64,000 nucleotides of DNA, taken from contig JAIVFJ010000001.1 of assembly GCA_025765615.1 (NCBI GenBank), positions 620,001 to 684,000 of the forward strand, in the 5' to 3' direction. The first letter of the stretch is position 1. Each line of letters opens with the position of its first letter. The translations under genes and the position numbers were made by a program. Positions 1 to 11,813 of this stretch are shown here, one piece after another. The notes under the pieces were generated by a model, which was not told the DNA's origin, made no database searches, and saw only the letters and a list, made by a program, of their open reading frames with translations. The stretch comes from Zopfochytrium polystomum. Its lineage: Eukaryota; Chytridiomycota; Chytridiomycetes; Chytridiales; Chytridiaceae.

Positions 1-1630
1 ACACGGGCGGGTGAAGGCCGCAGGGCACGGCAAATGGCGCTAGTGCTGCGTGGAAGTTTGCACAATGGCGAAAAAGTTAGGTTTCGACGCTTCACAAGGC
101 CGCGGCGCTCATGTCATCGCAATGTCCCACCGCCGCAATGGCGCTGTTTCCCGAAGCAGTGGTGACACGTGATGTTGATTGTAATGATCGCGTTCCGGCC
201 TGCGGCCGAAGTTGTGGTCTAGGGGGGCGATCGTGCATGACAGGGGCAGGAAGGTTGATCGCGATGCACTCTGCTGCGCGCGATACTAACGGTGGCTTGT
301 TCGTCGTCGAGATAGCGCGACAAGTGGGATGCATGGGATGGGGGTGTATGGGATGGGTTGGCGATCGCACGTTGTTGATACCTACTCACCTAATTGAGCT
401 ACTTGAAGAGAAAAAAAAGAAAGAAAAGAAAGAGAAGACACCGGAGTTTGCTGAGTTTGATGTTCCTTTTTTGAAAGAAAAAAAGAGGATGGAAGTAGGA
501 TTGCCAAGTCAATTCTGACGTGGCAAATAAAATATCAATATAAATACTGGATTGAAAGTAGTTAACCGACCCACACAAAGTGCAAGGACACCTCAGTCGG
601 CGACGCATGTACGATGAGCAAAGAGGGAACAAGCACGAAGGTCTCGAGAAGGAAGGACCACCAGTGGTCACTATGACAGGCATCCAACGCCGCCAACTCT
701 TTGTACACTCAATTGGATAATAAGTTTCTCGTGACCACTGGTCTGGTCCCGAATGACTGAGCGTTTTTTCGCCTTCCTGGACAAGCTGCTCGCATTGGGA
801 AAGGGCAGGAGACCATTTTCCGAACGCGGTAATATATGCGCTAAGAGAGAACTGAAAATGAACGAGAAAGATTCCCACAATTTCATTCTGTTCTCTTGTT
901 TTTCATTTGCTTTTTTTCTTTTTTACCCCTTCGCATTGCGAGCCGTCGCGCTTTCTCCAAGACAAGCGCAGCATGGAACTGGATATCAACGTGGCCTGCC
1001 CGGTTTCGTGATTAGGTGAAGGAAAGCGGATCGAGATAGAAAAACATTCACTCAGTCATGTCAAATCTTTCATCCATTGCTTTTTGTCGCTCGCTTCTCC
1101 CGTCACACGACTTCTTCTGATTGCTTAGCTGCTGCTCTCTAATTGGCCCAAAATATTGGTATGCCCTGCACAGGAAAATTTTTTTCCTTCGTCATTTGTG
1201 TTTGTCTTGCCCGATCAACAGTGATGTCATTAATGGCGATGGGCAACAGATGCTGTCGTCGACTTAATCCGTATTCTATTTAGATGATTCGACAAGCAGA
1301 GCCACGGCACTGGAGGGGAATCCCGAAAAAAGGAAGGGTCCACGAGAAGTAACGAGGAGTAGTAGAAGCAAATAGTGAAAAAAGGAAAGAGGGAGCGAGA
1401 GAAGGGAGGGGGATACAAGAGAGTGGGGGAAAGACGGAAAGCGCAAAAACGATAAGGAATACCAAAGAGAAACGATAAAGATCGCATTCTCATACGTGGC
1501 AGAAAGCGGGGGCAGAGAAGAAGCAACTTTTTTTCTGTGGAGAGCGCCGAGAACCAGTAAACGATTGGAAGGATGTGGGATGGCCAGAAGGTGGCAGGCC
1601 ATCGGACACCAATCCCACACTCGTACACGC
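1..1630. other. No supported gene
   Basis: Open frames here are short, overlap on both strands and have low-complexity composition (Lys/Glu runs from A/G-rich DNA near 409-490, Phe/Ser runs from the complementary strand near 890-930 and 1360-1470). I see no splice-supported coding chain, RNA gene or repeat family. Confidence 0.5.
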
Positions 1631-2299
1631 TCAGGCAGATGCGACCAGAGCAGACAAGGCAAAGAAGGCAGCAGCGCCCGCCGCACCCATCGCGCTGACG
1701 ACCTCGATCGTTGAAGCACCCGACTTGTTGGTGTTGATGGCAGATGGGGCGGCCTGCGAGGAGGTGGAAACGGTGGCCTTTGCGATGGACGCCGACGAGG
1801 TCGTTGACGAGCTCGTGGCGTTGGTGGCGTTGGACACGGAGATGAGCGGGGCGAGCATGGGGGAGATGACGGAAGCTGCCGTGGTCAAGTCGTTGGCGGC
1901 GCACGCCGTCTGGAGCTGCAGGAACTGCTTGGTCGAGTCGGTGTCCTTGTCGGATGACGAGGCAGCGATGCAGGTAGCGCAGTCGGCAGCGTCAGTGCTG
2001 CTGGTGAACGACGGGCATATGCAGTCCTTGACGAGGGAGGCGGCAGTTGAGGCGGTCTACGGGATGGGAAGTGATGTGGGTGAGAACAGAGATTGCATCA
2101 GTGATGATGGAGAGACAGAGAGACAAAGGATCTTGGCGTCGTCACTCACCACCGAGTTGATGTTGCAGGCAACGTTGGTGGGGAGGGAGGTTCCCCACTT
2201 TTGGCACGATGTGCAGTCTTGCGGATAGCTGACATCGGCAAAGACAGTTGACGAGCCAACGGCGAAGACGGCAAGGAGAAGGGAAGCGAAGCGGGCCAT
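1631..2299 (-). CDS. Small secreted Cys-rich protein, probably GPI-anchored
   Basis: Two exons, 2299-2150 and 2056-1631, joined in phase 0 across a 93-nt GTGAGT...AG intron give 191 residues. The N-terminus is a typical signal peptide (MARFASLLLAVFAVGSSTVFA). The mature part has eight or so Cys in CxxC-like pairs (DCTSCQ, DCICP, DCATC). After that comes a Ser/Thr/Ala-rich stalk, and the last ~20 residues are hydrophobic (MGAAGAAAFFALSALVASA), as expected for a GPI-attachment signal. It probably sits on the cell surface or in the wall. I do not recognise a named family; comparable architecture is common among fungal cell-surface proteins. The start is the only Met before the signal peptide. 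Confidence 0.75.
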
Positions 2300-3232
2300 G
2301 TCGATTGTAGTAAACGAAGAGACGGGGGGTGGGAAGAGTATATGGAGCGAGCGAAGGCGCTAGTCTAGAGGCGTCTATGAGCGAGGCGGCGGCGACGACG
2401 AAGTCGGGTTTGGGTGTGGTGGGTGGTTCAGGCGAAGTTTTTTCCAGTCTGTTGGTCGTTGAAATTTGGCTGTTTTTCTTTGACTGAAGTGCCCAATCTG
2501 TCTGTCTCGCTTTCTCGGTGTGCATCCATTTCAGTCAATAATCTGTCTGTCTTTTCCGTATATGTCTGTCTGTCTCTCTAGCTTTCGGGTTTCTCCCAGC
2601 TCCTCAAGCACCGCCTCAAAAAAAAAAAATCCCCCAACATTTTTCCATTGACCGTTTTTCCCTTTTTTGTAAAGATTATCGGCCAAGAAAATAAGAAAAA
2701 AGACATAAAAAAAAAAGAAAACTTTCTTTTCCCAGTCCGTCCAAAAAGCATGTCTTGGACCAGAACCGCTCTCTGTCCCTCCACATTTTGATTGGAGCGA
2801 GGTGGATTGTGGGTCACTCTGACTGACTGGACTCAGGGACGAAGTCAGGCAGACCTGAGAGACAGACACCCCACATCCCCCGATCGTCGGTTGTCGGGTT
2901 GGCTTCCCCTTTCCGTTCAATAATTGGCAGGTTTGGCAAAGTGCCGGCAGCGAACAAGTTAGTTAGCCGCCATCCAGCTTATCCGAAAAGCACACACCGA
3001 ATGGGATGGCTCCCCACATGCCCGTCCATCCATCCATCCGTGAATGTGTAGATGCTGAAAAATATTATTCATTACTTGATTATTGGCAGCGCACGCACAA
3101 GGTCCAAAGCGCCCGCCTTGGAGTGGCAGTGCGAGCGGTATGCGTGAGTGCAGTGCGTTGTTGCAGCAGCTCTTTTCTTTGTCGTCCCAAGTTTGACAAG
3201 GACGGCCATCTTACCAACTGTTTGTCTGGCCG
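2300..3232. other. Intergenic, divergent promoter region
   Basis: This region lies between two divergently transcribed genes, the secreted protein (-) and the cyclin (+). It contains CTGT-rich and poly-A/T tracts (2615-2720) but no coding chain that I can support. Confidence 0.45.
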
Positions 3233-6200
3233 ATGCTGCCGTCCTCCTCGTCGTCGTCGTCGTACTCCGGCTACTCATCGACACGCAGACCCATCGGCAG
3301 CAGCGACAACAAGCACACGGTGGCCTTCGCGAGCAGCAGTGGCAATAGCAGTGGGATCGTCGGCGGCGGCGGCGTCAGGAGTAATACCCAGACCTGGCCT
3401 GGTCGTGACTTCGATAGTCGCCAATCGCGCCAATCGTCGGAATCGTTCGATCAGCTGCGCGACGCGCCACCGCCACCCTTCCAAACCTCCGCGCGAACGC
3501 CGTTTTCGTCGTCGGCTGTGCAGTCGACTGCCTCGTCGCCGCCAAGACTTCCCTCGTCGTCCTCCTCGTCGTCACTGGCGTCGTCGACCGTCCGGCTCTC
3601 GTCTTCGCTCGATCACTTTCCAAAGGCTTTTCTCGCCGCTTCCTCAACGCCTCCACTTCCACCCCCTCCGCCGCTTCCCACAAATCATTACAACGACCAT
3701 CGAACACCAGCAGAAGCAGCAAAAAGTGCTGGTCTTGCCATCATGGGAAATCCAATCTTTGAACAGGAGATTCGCGTTCCCTTCTACTACACGCGCGATG
3801 CATTGCGGCAGCACCTCGAGGGTTGCGGAGTTCGAGATGACGAGGAGATCAGCATTCGTCGGACCAACTGCGGCCATCTAAGGAAGGTTTGCGAAAGACT
3901 AGGATTGTAAGTATTTTGTCGTTCCACTCAAAGTAGTCCCAGAATTCGCCCTTTCCCAAACGTCATGGCTGACTTTCATACTGTCAGCCCGTTCTCTACA
4001 ACATGCGCAGCCTTGCTCATGTTGCATAGATTTTTTTCAAGAAACTCATTGCACCATTACGATTATGAGGTGAGTCAGTTTCGTCCACTTCAGCTTCGAA
4101 GGATAGTAACATCGCAGACTCAAATCGGCAGGATGTAATGGCGACTTGCGTACTGGTGGCGTGCAAGGTCCAGGAAACCGTAAAAAAGATCAAAGATATC
4201 ATAAGTGCGTTTCGACTTTGCATCCACGACGAACTGTTGGACTTGGAATCGGTCTGTGGTTGATGCTGATTACGGGTCAAGATTAACCGTACCCTCTCGC
4301 TCTCAGGACGTTGATGACCAGAAGCGACAGATTTTTCAGATTGAGCGAGTGCTCTTGGAGACGCTGTCGTTCGACTTTACCCAAATCCAGACAGCACACT
4401 CCTACGTTATAAAGCTGGGCAAAAACGCCGGTCGCGGTAGGTGTTGTGGAATTAAGAACAGCGCCCACTTACATCTAGGCTTACAGATTCGGTACCAACA
4501 AAGGAGATCGTGCGGAAAGCGTGGCAACTCGCTGACGAGAGCTACAACACGACTGTGTGCGTCCAGTATCCGCCCCATGTCATCGCTGTCAGTTGTCTGT
4601 ACCTGGCCGGTCAAATGATGGGCGAACCACTCCTTTCGACCGAAATCAGATACATCAGTGAATACCATTGTGAGCCCGAGGCTATACAAGGTTAACGCAA
4701 TACTCCTTAAAATCTTGCTTCACTCGCAGCTAACCGCCCCTTAGACATCTGTCTCCAAGTTCTGGAGTATCTGGTGCAAGATTCGACGCTTCAAATGGAG
4801 GAGCAAGATGTGCTGATGAAGCTGCACACCGAAATCAAAAATCAAGATGTTCCAAAGTCCCTGAGATTTCTGCCTCCATTATTTGAGACGATTCCCGAAG
4901 CAGGTTCGCCTTTTCGTTGTTACTGAACAAAGTGCGTCACAAGTAATGGAGCCTTGTTTGTTCAACTCATTCTAGCAGTATTAACGCGACGCTCGAGCGC
5001 AGAATCGTTGACTGGAGGTGGACGTACCCAACATCCTCCTCCTCATTATGACCATGTCCATGACAAAAGGGCGCTCCCAGTCACCTCCACGATGGCTCCG
5101 CAAGAAACCTCCCATTCTCAAGCGGTGACAGGATCTCGTGAGAAAAGGCCTTCCTTTTCAGCGCCGAGTGCTGTCATCGTGGAACGCAACCCCCGCGATG
5201 CCCCCAGCACCCGCGGCGGAGGCGGCAACAGCTTCTACCGGAACCGAGGAGATCGCGGCGACCGCGCCGCCGGAGAGCTCGAGGGCGACAGGTACAACAT
5301 TTTCGGGACCGTGACAATCTTGGGTGACGGCAAAGACAGGCCCACAACGACGGTTCACGTCCGGGAGCGAGGGAACCCACAGCGCGACGCTGACCGCGAC
5401 TTTGAGCGGGCTGACTACCGTGGCGACGGCGGCGGCGCCGCCATGAAGGGCCGCGGGAACTTTCCGAGGGACCGCGACAACAACCGAGATCTTGGAGACG
5501 GACCGGTTCGGAGCGGCGGAGGCGGCGGCGGTGGCGGCGGCGGCAGAGGCGCTCGTCAGCAAAGCGGCGGTAGTGGAGTTGGGGGCGGCGGCGGCGGGGG
5601 CGGCGGGGGCGGATTCCGCTACAACAATGACCGCCGCCGCGACCAAAACCGGTCGCGATCCCGCGACGGGTCGTACTCGCGCAGCCCCAAGGACCGCAGC
5701 GTAACCCGCGACCGCTCGCGCGACCGGTCCCGTGACCGCTCTCGCGATCGCGGTCAGACGGCGCGGGATCGGTCCAGAGACAGAGACCGGTCGCCGCGTC
5801 GGCGAGACGGTGGCGGCCGTGGCGGCGGCGGGGTTGGTGGTGTGGGCGGCGGTGGTGGCGGCGGATGGAAGCGCGACGCTAAGGCTGGAGGTGGTGGCGG
5901 CGGAGGAGGAGGTGGAGGTGGAGGGGGCGGACGCGACCGCGACCGCGACCTCGAGCGATCCAGGGACGGCGGTGCAGGGGCGGGAGAATCCGGCGGCGGG
6001 CGGTACCGAGGAATCCGCTTTGACCGAGATTCGGGCGGGGGCGGGGGCGGAGGCGGCGGCGGTGGCGGCGGGTACCGTGCGAACCGCAACTCCGGCGGTG
6101 GCGGCAGCGGGTGGAACCGCAACCGGCGCCTCCCGTCGCGGTCACCCCAGCGGCCCGGATCCGTCAGCCCGTCGTCGGCGTCCATGTCGCCGGACCAGGA

Positions 6201-6552
6201 CCGTGACGAGTTTGTGCGCGACGGCGGCGGCGGCGGCGGCGGAAGCGGGAACCGTCGTGACGCGTTTTCCGGGTCGGGGTACCGCGGCAGTGGTGGTGGC
6301 GGCGACGGCGGCGGCGGGGGAAAGCAGAAGCGGTATCGCGATGACGACGACCGCGGCGGGGGAGGCGGCGGAGGCTCGTCGAAACGGTTTGCGCCGTCCA
6401 ATTCGCCGCCGCCGCGGGGTGGTGGCGGCGCGTCGGACGGGAAAGCAGTCGTGCACGGGGGCGAGCGGCTGCTGGGTATGCTGGCGTCCTCGTCGGCCAA
6501 CAGCAGCACCTCGTCGGCTGCGAATTCGTCGTCGTCTTACCGACGGCGTTGA
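3233..6552 (+). CDS. Transcription-type cyclin (K/T/L-like) with long Gly/RS-rich C-terminal tail
   Basis: Seven exons: 3233-3906, 3988-4069, 4132-4251, 4307-4436, 4487-4690, 4745-4903 and 4976-6552, giving 981 residues. All junctions are GT-AG and in phase. The middle exons encode a cyclin box: FSTTCAALLMLHRFF, then CVLVACKVQETVKKIKDII, then IERVLLETLSFDF. This is the arrangement of CDK9/CDK12-type partners (cyclins K, T, L, Ctk2). The second cyclin fold has YPPHVIAVSCLYLAGQM. The last exon is an unusual tail of poly-Gly runs, RGG-like boxes and SRDRSRDRS-type Arg/Ser repeats, which suggests RNA or speckle association. The N-terminal ~170 residues are Ser/Pro low complexity, so translation may instead begin at the Met at 3743 (811 residues). 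The exact cyclin subclass is inference. Confidence 0.8.
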
Positions 6553-6561
6553 TTCACGATC

Positions 6562-6632
6562 AATAAAAGACTTTTGGGGGGCCGTAATATTCCCCATTCT
6601 TGCTCAGCGGCCTTGCATGACGAGACAATAAA
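6562..6632 (+). terminator. Candidate polyadenylation signals of the cyclin gene
   Basis: AATAAA occurs at 6562-6567, ten bases after the cyclin stop codon, and again at 6627-6632. The monooxygenase gene ends convergently at 6814, so the two 3' ends share about 260 bp. Confidence 0.4.
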
Positions 6633-6813
6633 AACGGGGGCTGCGTGCGGCGAATAAAATTTCGAATTTGCGCTTGTATTGAGACTGTATGATGTGCTCT
6701 CGCAGTTGAGGGCATATGGAAGTGCTGGTGTACTCCAGCAAGGGGAAAAAACCGTCACAGAACAAGAATAGAACAGAGGAAGAATAGACCCCCCTCCCCC
6801 GCCAGACAACAAA

Positions 6814-8573
6814 TCAAAGGCTGCTCTTGTAAACGCCCTCGTCCACCCTCGAGCTCAAATGCTCGAGCAGCGCCTTGCGCGTTTCCTCCAAATAGTTGTA
6901 CGAGGCGCCGCTCTTCATGATCGGCAGCGTACCGTATTTTGCCACGTCCGCCTTGATCGACTGCTCCTTCGCCTCGACTTCGGCGGACGACGGGTCGGAC
7001 GCCCGCAGCAGCTGCATTTGACCTGCGAGAGAGACGAATCGGGAAGCGGACGGGGGTGCAGAAGGCGGAATGACCATCGATCGCTCAGAAAAAAATATAG
7101 AAAAACGAAAACACCGCAAAACGTACCCAACGACATGCTGCTCTCCAGCATCCTCGTCGTCCTCGGCAGCCTCAGCCTCTCGTACAATCGGAACGCCGTC
7201 TCGAGGTGCGCAAAGCTAAAGACCGCGCCGACGCCGCCGCCGCTGCCGCTGTCGCTGCAGAGGCACTTTAGGATGGTGACGAGGATGCCAACGTCCTCGA
7301 TGGCCATCATGGCGCCCTGGCCAATGTACGGCACGGGCGGATGGGCGGCGTCGCCAAGCAGCACAATGCGACCGCTGTGCCACACGGGGATCGGCTTGCG
7401 CGCGCGGAGGCCCGTACGCAGGACGCTGCTCGCTTTAAGCAAGGGCTCGGTGAACTGCTTGTCCCAGCCGTCGGCGCTTTGGGAAGTTTGTGAGATGAAA
7501 GTTAGTTGCGGGGGTGGTGTAACAAGAAGAAGAGGTATTCAAAACCCACGCCATCTTCGCCGCAAGGTCCTCGCACTCGAGTCTCCCTTCCTCCTCGGAG
7601 AGCGCCTTCCACGTCTCTGGCTTTTCCGGCGTGGGAAAGTAGATTTGAAAGATCTGCTCCTCCGGGCCGGTTGGGTAGTAGCACGCGTGGAACTTTGACG
7701 TGCTCGACGACGGGAAGCAGATCCCGCGGAGGCTGCGCGGCACGTCGGCCGCGCCCATCAGGCACGTGACGCCTGTGTACTCGGGCTCGGTTGCGGGGAA
7801 GAGGGAGCCGCGGAGGACGGATCGAGCGCCCTGTTGTTTTCGTTTTGTTGGTTGTTTTGTTACGGGCATGTGGCTGTCAGCGAGGGCAAGCAAACAAGAA
7901 AGGAACCCCCTTTTCACTCCAAACACTCACATCGCAACCAAACACCAAATCCGCCTCGACGCGCGACCCGTCGCTCAGCTCCAACGCAACGACGCCCGTC
8001 GCCGCGTCCCTCCCCGCAACCCCGACAACCCTCAACCCAAACCGCACCGCCACTCCAGCGTCAGCGCACGCGTCCGCGAGCGCCTGCTGCAGCTTCCACC
8101 TCCGTATCCCGATCGACGCGAGGTCCCGCTCGTCCTCGAGCGTCGCCCAGCTGCTCAGGTGCCGCTCCTCACCGACCGCCACCTCGGTGCCGTCGTGCCG
8201 CATCCAGCGGCGGTACAGGTAGGGAAGGCCGGCGGCGCGGATCGCGGCGAGGAGCGGAGGGTGGATGTCGCGGACGACGCGGAGGCCGTTGGCGTAGAGG
8301 CCAATGGCACCGCCGATGTTGGGGGCTGGTGGGAGGGGGGAAGGCCGGCGGAGGGGGGTTGGGGGAGGGATCGAGGGGGAAAGGTGTGAGCCGGGGGCAC
8401 AAGCCGCAGGATTGAAGGATGAACGAACCAAAGCCGGGGGCCTGCTCGTAGACGACGGGGTCCAGGGCGAGCTTCTTCTTGAGGGCGAGTGCGAGGAGGA
8501 GGCCGGCAATGCCGCCGCCCGCGACGATGACGCGCGGGGTTGCTGGTGCTGGTGTTGACGGCTCCGTGGTCAT
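6814..8573 (-). CDS. FAD-dependent monooxygenase (salicylate hydroxylase / UbiH-like)
   Basis: Five exons: 8573-8429, 8325-7931, 7830-7550, 7476-7127 and 7022-6814, giving 459 residues. The N-terminal dinucleotide-binding motif is VIVAGGGIAGLLLALAL (about residues 14-30), followed by the acidic residue of VVYEQ. The second FAD motif is VLLGDAAHPPVPYIGQGA, the GD motif of class A flavoprotein monooxygenases. The family inserts one oxygen atom from O2 into aromatic or isoprenoid substrates using NAD(P)H. The substrate cannot be read from the sequence. The length is normal for the family. Exon 3 ends at a GTGGGT donor, chosen because it alone restores the frame into the next exon (AADGWDKQF). 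No membrane segment is evident. It is convergent with the cyclin gene. Confidence 0.85.
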
Positions 8574-9020
8574 GGTGAGGATGGCAGATGTGTGTGTGTT
8601 GTTGGTTTTTTTCAGTGCCGTCGGTCCGTTCACTCGTCTATCTGTCGCTCGGTCTGCCTTTCGGTTTTGTCGTTCTCCGCTGATAGCGATAAGGGAAAAT
8701 GAATGAACGAACGGTGCGATGAATGCGAGGCCGCGGCCTGCAAATCGCTCCTTCTCGCTCGCCCCTCACTCGCGACTACAGCGTCTCCCACCCGCTGTGC
8801 CGAACCCCACGCATGCCGCGTCGGCGTCGGCGCGGACATCGCCCCTTCCCCCCTCTGCTCTGCCTTAACGCTGTTTCCCCTTGTGACGTCAAACAGAAGC
8901 ACTCTCGATCGCGGCAAACACCCAAGCAATCGGAGTTTCAATGACGATGCGCAACGCCCGCTCTTGAGGCTTCGCACTCCCAAGCCGAAGGCAATGCGCT
9001 GCGCATCTTTCCTGCCCGTA

Positions 9021-9026
9021 TATAAA
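9021..9026 (+). promoter_or_regulatory. TATA box of the promethin-like gene
   Basis: TATAAA lies 142 bp upstream of the ATG at 9168, within GTATATAAACTCGAG. This is a plausible distance for a short 5' leader. Confidence 0.45.
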
Positions 9027-9167
9027 CTCGAGCGACTTCGCCCTGCCCCAGCTCGCCAAAGCAAGCAAGCATCCCCTCATCGCTCAAAACCTCATTCCAG
9101 CAAACAGGCATCCTCCCTTTCACCTCATCTCAGATCTGTCCAAGCAGAACCCCTCCATCCCGCAAAC

Positions 9168-9750
9168 ATGGCCGTTCCCACAACCTCCACAACCAGGACT
9201 ACAACCACTGGACGCGCGTACAAGCTCGAAGAGGCTGACACCCCGCAGCGCGGAGTCGTTGCCACCGTGGCGTCAGCGGCGTACAGAGTGGGCGAGATGA
9301 CCATCACGCAGGTCACCCCGATCGCCGTCGGCATCAAGGATTTGACGTTCACGACCGCACGCCTCGCAAAGGGCGTTCTCGACCGGTACCCCTTGCTGAA
9401 GGCCTTTGTGTACACGCTCACGGCGACTTCGGCGGTGCCAATTGCGACGTTTGTCGGCTTCCTAGCTGTGACGCTCGCGGTTTGCCTCTCTGTTGCTGGT
9501 GGGTGTATTGCTTGTGTTTCTTGCGGGTCTTATCGCCTCTCTTTGTCTCAATTTTCATGTCGCTTTTACCTTACACACAGGCACCGGCGTTGTCCTCGTT
9601 CAAGGCGGCTTCACGGTCGTTGCAGGCTTTGTCCTCTTTTGGTTCTTGGCGGGCGCGTTCGTGCTGACGTGCATCGCTACATTCTGGCTCACGGCTGGTT
9701 ACGTTGCGTACCAAGGCGCAAAGGCAATCGACCGGGCGTCGTCACAGTGA
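9168..9750 (+). CDS. Promethin/LDAF1-like small hydrophobic protein
   Basis: Two exons, 9168-9498 and 9581-9750, with an 82-nt GTGGGT...AG intron; 166 residues. The first ~90 residues are polar, with a Thr-rich start. They are followed by paired hydrophobic stretches (FVYTLTATSAVPIATFVGFL, AVTLAVCLSVAG, FTVVAGFVLFWFLAGAFVL, IATFWLTAGYVA) that would form hairpins in the ER or lipid-droplet membrane. This layout resembles promethin/LDAF1 and yeast Ldo16, which act with seipin at sites of lipid-droplet formation. The assignment rests on length and hydrophobicity pattern rather than on a diagnostic motif, so it could be another small membrane protein. The intron falls inside the second hydrophobic stretch. 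Confidence 0.6.
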
Positions 9751-10218
9751 AAGTTTTCGAGTGTTCAGCGGCCATGTTGTTCCTTTCGTTTTGATTTCGA
9801 TGGGCGAAATCCTGCCCCTGCTTGTCGTCGTTTCATCCCACTTCTTTTACGTGTAATGTTGGTCCCTTTTCGTCACTTAACGTTATGCCCCCAGAATGAG
9901 TCAGACCCATACCGGCTTCTCCTCTTCCAACTCTCCTTTGTTCGTTCAGTTCATCCTCTTTACTTGCGATGTCCCTCATGTTTTGTCAAGAACTCCCCGA
10001 AATCGAGGTTCAACAGTTTCATTTATGCCCTGCCTTTTGCCAAAGCACGGTTGTGAAGTGGGACATCTTTGAAAGAAAGATGGAAAGGATTTGCCGTCTT
10101 TCCGGACCGTCCTCATCGAACCGGCTGCCTCCTCCAGCCGCAATTTATTTTCGGACTTCTGACAACTGCCATTTTCCCAGCCACCAAACACAATTGTGAT
10201 TTGCCCTTCCGTCGTCGC

Positions 10219-11480
10219 ATGGATCGAATTCGTGATCGACGGATCGTTGCAGTCCAGGCGGCCCTGGGAGCAGCGCAAGGAAGAGTTGGAAGACCTCCTT
10301 CAGAAGCTTCGAGCGCAGAGATAGGACAAATACTTGGGCCATGCTGCAACCCTGGAGCCGTATCTAGCTGCCTTGCAAAAGGCCTAAACGAAATACAGCC
10401 GGGCCAAATCGGAATACACCCGGCCCTGAAAGCTTCATCTAATTTCACCAAGCTGAGCGCAGACGTTGCTTCGTCACATCAGTTATCTTTCGCCCGGCTG
10501 ACTGTTTCGCAACAAGTCGTGGCATCAACGAATGATCGGCTGTATCGTGCGAAAGCGGAAGTGGGCTCGGCAGAAAAAGGGCTAATGTCGACGAAGTCGA
10601 AGCTGCTCGCCACGATTAACGAGAAGATTGCGGCAATCGAGGCAGAGTTGAACGAACCTCTCGGTAAGTTTTGTGCCTTGCGGATTGCGCTTATCGCTCC
10701 TAACGCCCCCAGTCAGCTGGACGTCAGATTCCGGGTCCTCTTCAATCTTGTCTGACCAGAAGGCCCTTCGAAGCGCAGTCATGGCATTGCGGGAGAGCAA
10801 GATGAACTTTGCGATGCGGCTCGCATCGTTAGGGATCGTCCAACGTTGTGACCAACGGAATTCTGTTAAACGTCCTTTCCACCAGGCATTTGATCTGAAT
10901 TACTTCACAATAATCGCGGAGCGCGACCCTGGGACCACTATCTACAGATCAAACTACTTGCCCAAGTACAAACCGTCCAGATCCAGAATGTTGGAAGCTT
11001 CTCTTGTGGATGGGCAAAAATTATGCGCTGTGGCAATAATCAGGAGCTCTGGCCGGACGAAGAGTGCCTCAACTTGCGCCTCCAACTTTTTGCACGGGCA
11101 ACCGCTACGAGAGCTGCAGCCGGCCCCCAACCATTTTAGGAGCGGACAGCGACAGCGCGTTGGACAGACACCCAATGTCGCACCTCCCCTTCCCACAAGA
11201 TCCTCTTTTGTGAGACTCGGCGCAGAGCTCTGACCGACGCTGCAGCTAGTGAAGGAACCGGTCGAACGGACCCTGGAAAGCCAGCTCGTTCTTCGTACAA
11301 GCGCAGCACACAACGGACTGCTGCATGGGTTGCGAATGTTGCACAGGAAATGCAAAGCGCTGGTGTAGAGATCTTGCCGAACTCACTTTCGGCGCTTGCG
11401 TGGTCGAAGGAGCTGTCAGCAAAGGTCCAATCATATGCGCCTCTGCAAGGACGGCGATGGGGAGGAGAGCAAGTTCAAAC
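10219..11480 (+). pseudogene. Broken coiled-coil gene, function unknown
   Basis: Heptad-rich coding stretches appear in more than one frame. One frame reads EQRKEELEDLLQKLRAQR and then hits stops near 10323 and 10386. Another frame reads NEKIAAIEAELNEPL up to a good GTAAGT donor at about 10663. After an acceptor near 10712 the chain continues (SDQKALRSAVMALRESKMNF). Near 11050-11470 a third frame carries plausible coding sequence (ELWPDEECLNLRLQLFARA and WVANVAQEMQSAGVEILP). No single splice model joins these without frameshifts. This fits a decayed gene for a coiled-coil protein. A real multi-exon gene with introns I could not place is the alternative. Confidence 0.4.
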
Positions 11481-11813
11481 TTTGCCCAGCGGTTAAAATG
11501 AAAGTTCCGAGAGCGCGGATTGCAGTACTGCAGGTGGTAAATACGTAAGAAGGATGGTCCAGACTTTGTCATGCAAATATCTCTCCAACTTCAACCTCAA
11601 CTCATCCGACTGCTCATTTATTTTATTCTTTTCAGCGACGGAAATAAAAAGTATTTGAGAAAGAAGTTGGAGTAATAATCGAAAAAAGGAGAAAGTAAAC
11701 AGGCGGGAGCGTGTTATCTGAACAAGCCAGTTGCCTGATTTTGTCTCGAATTTGAAAGGGTGGGGCATTTCCACTATACCAACTTGGACAAGTGAATGGC
11801 ACCTTTTTATTTT

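Noticed and set aside
5158..6509. Long open frames antisense to and overlapping the cyclin tail (Pro- and Ala-rich)
   Set aside because: They are shadows of the GGN/GCN-rich cyclin exon; poly-Pro and poly-Ala arise from the complement of poly-Gly codons, and the sense frame is tied to conserved cyclin exons by phase.
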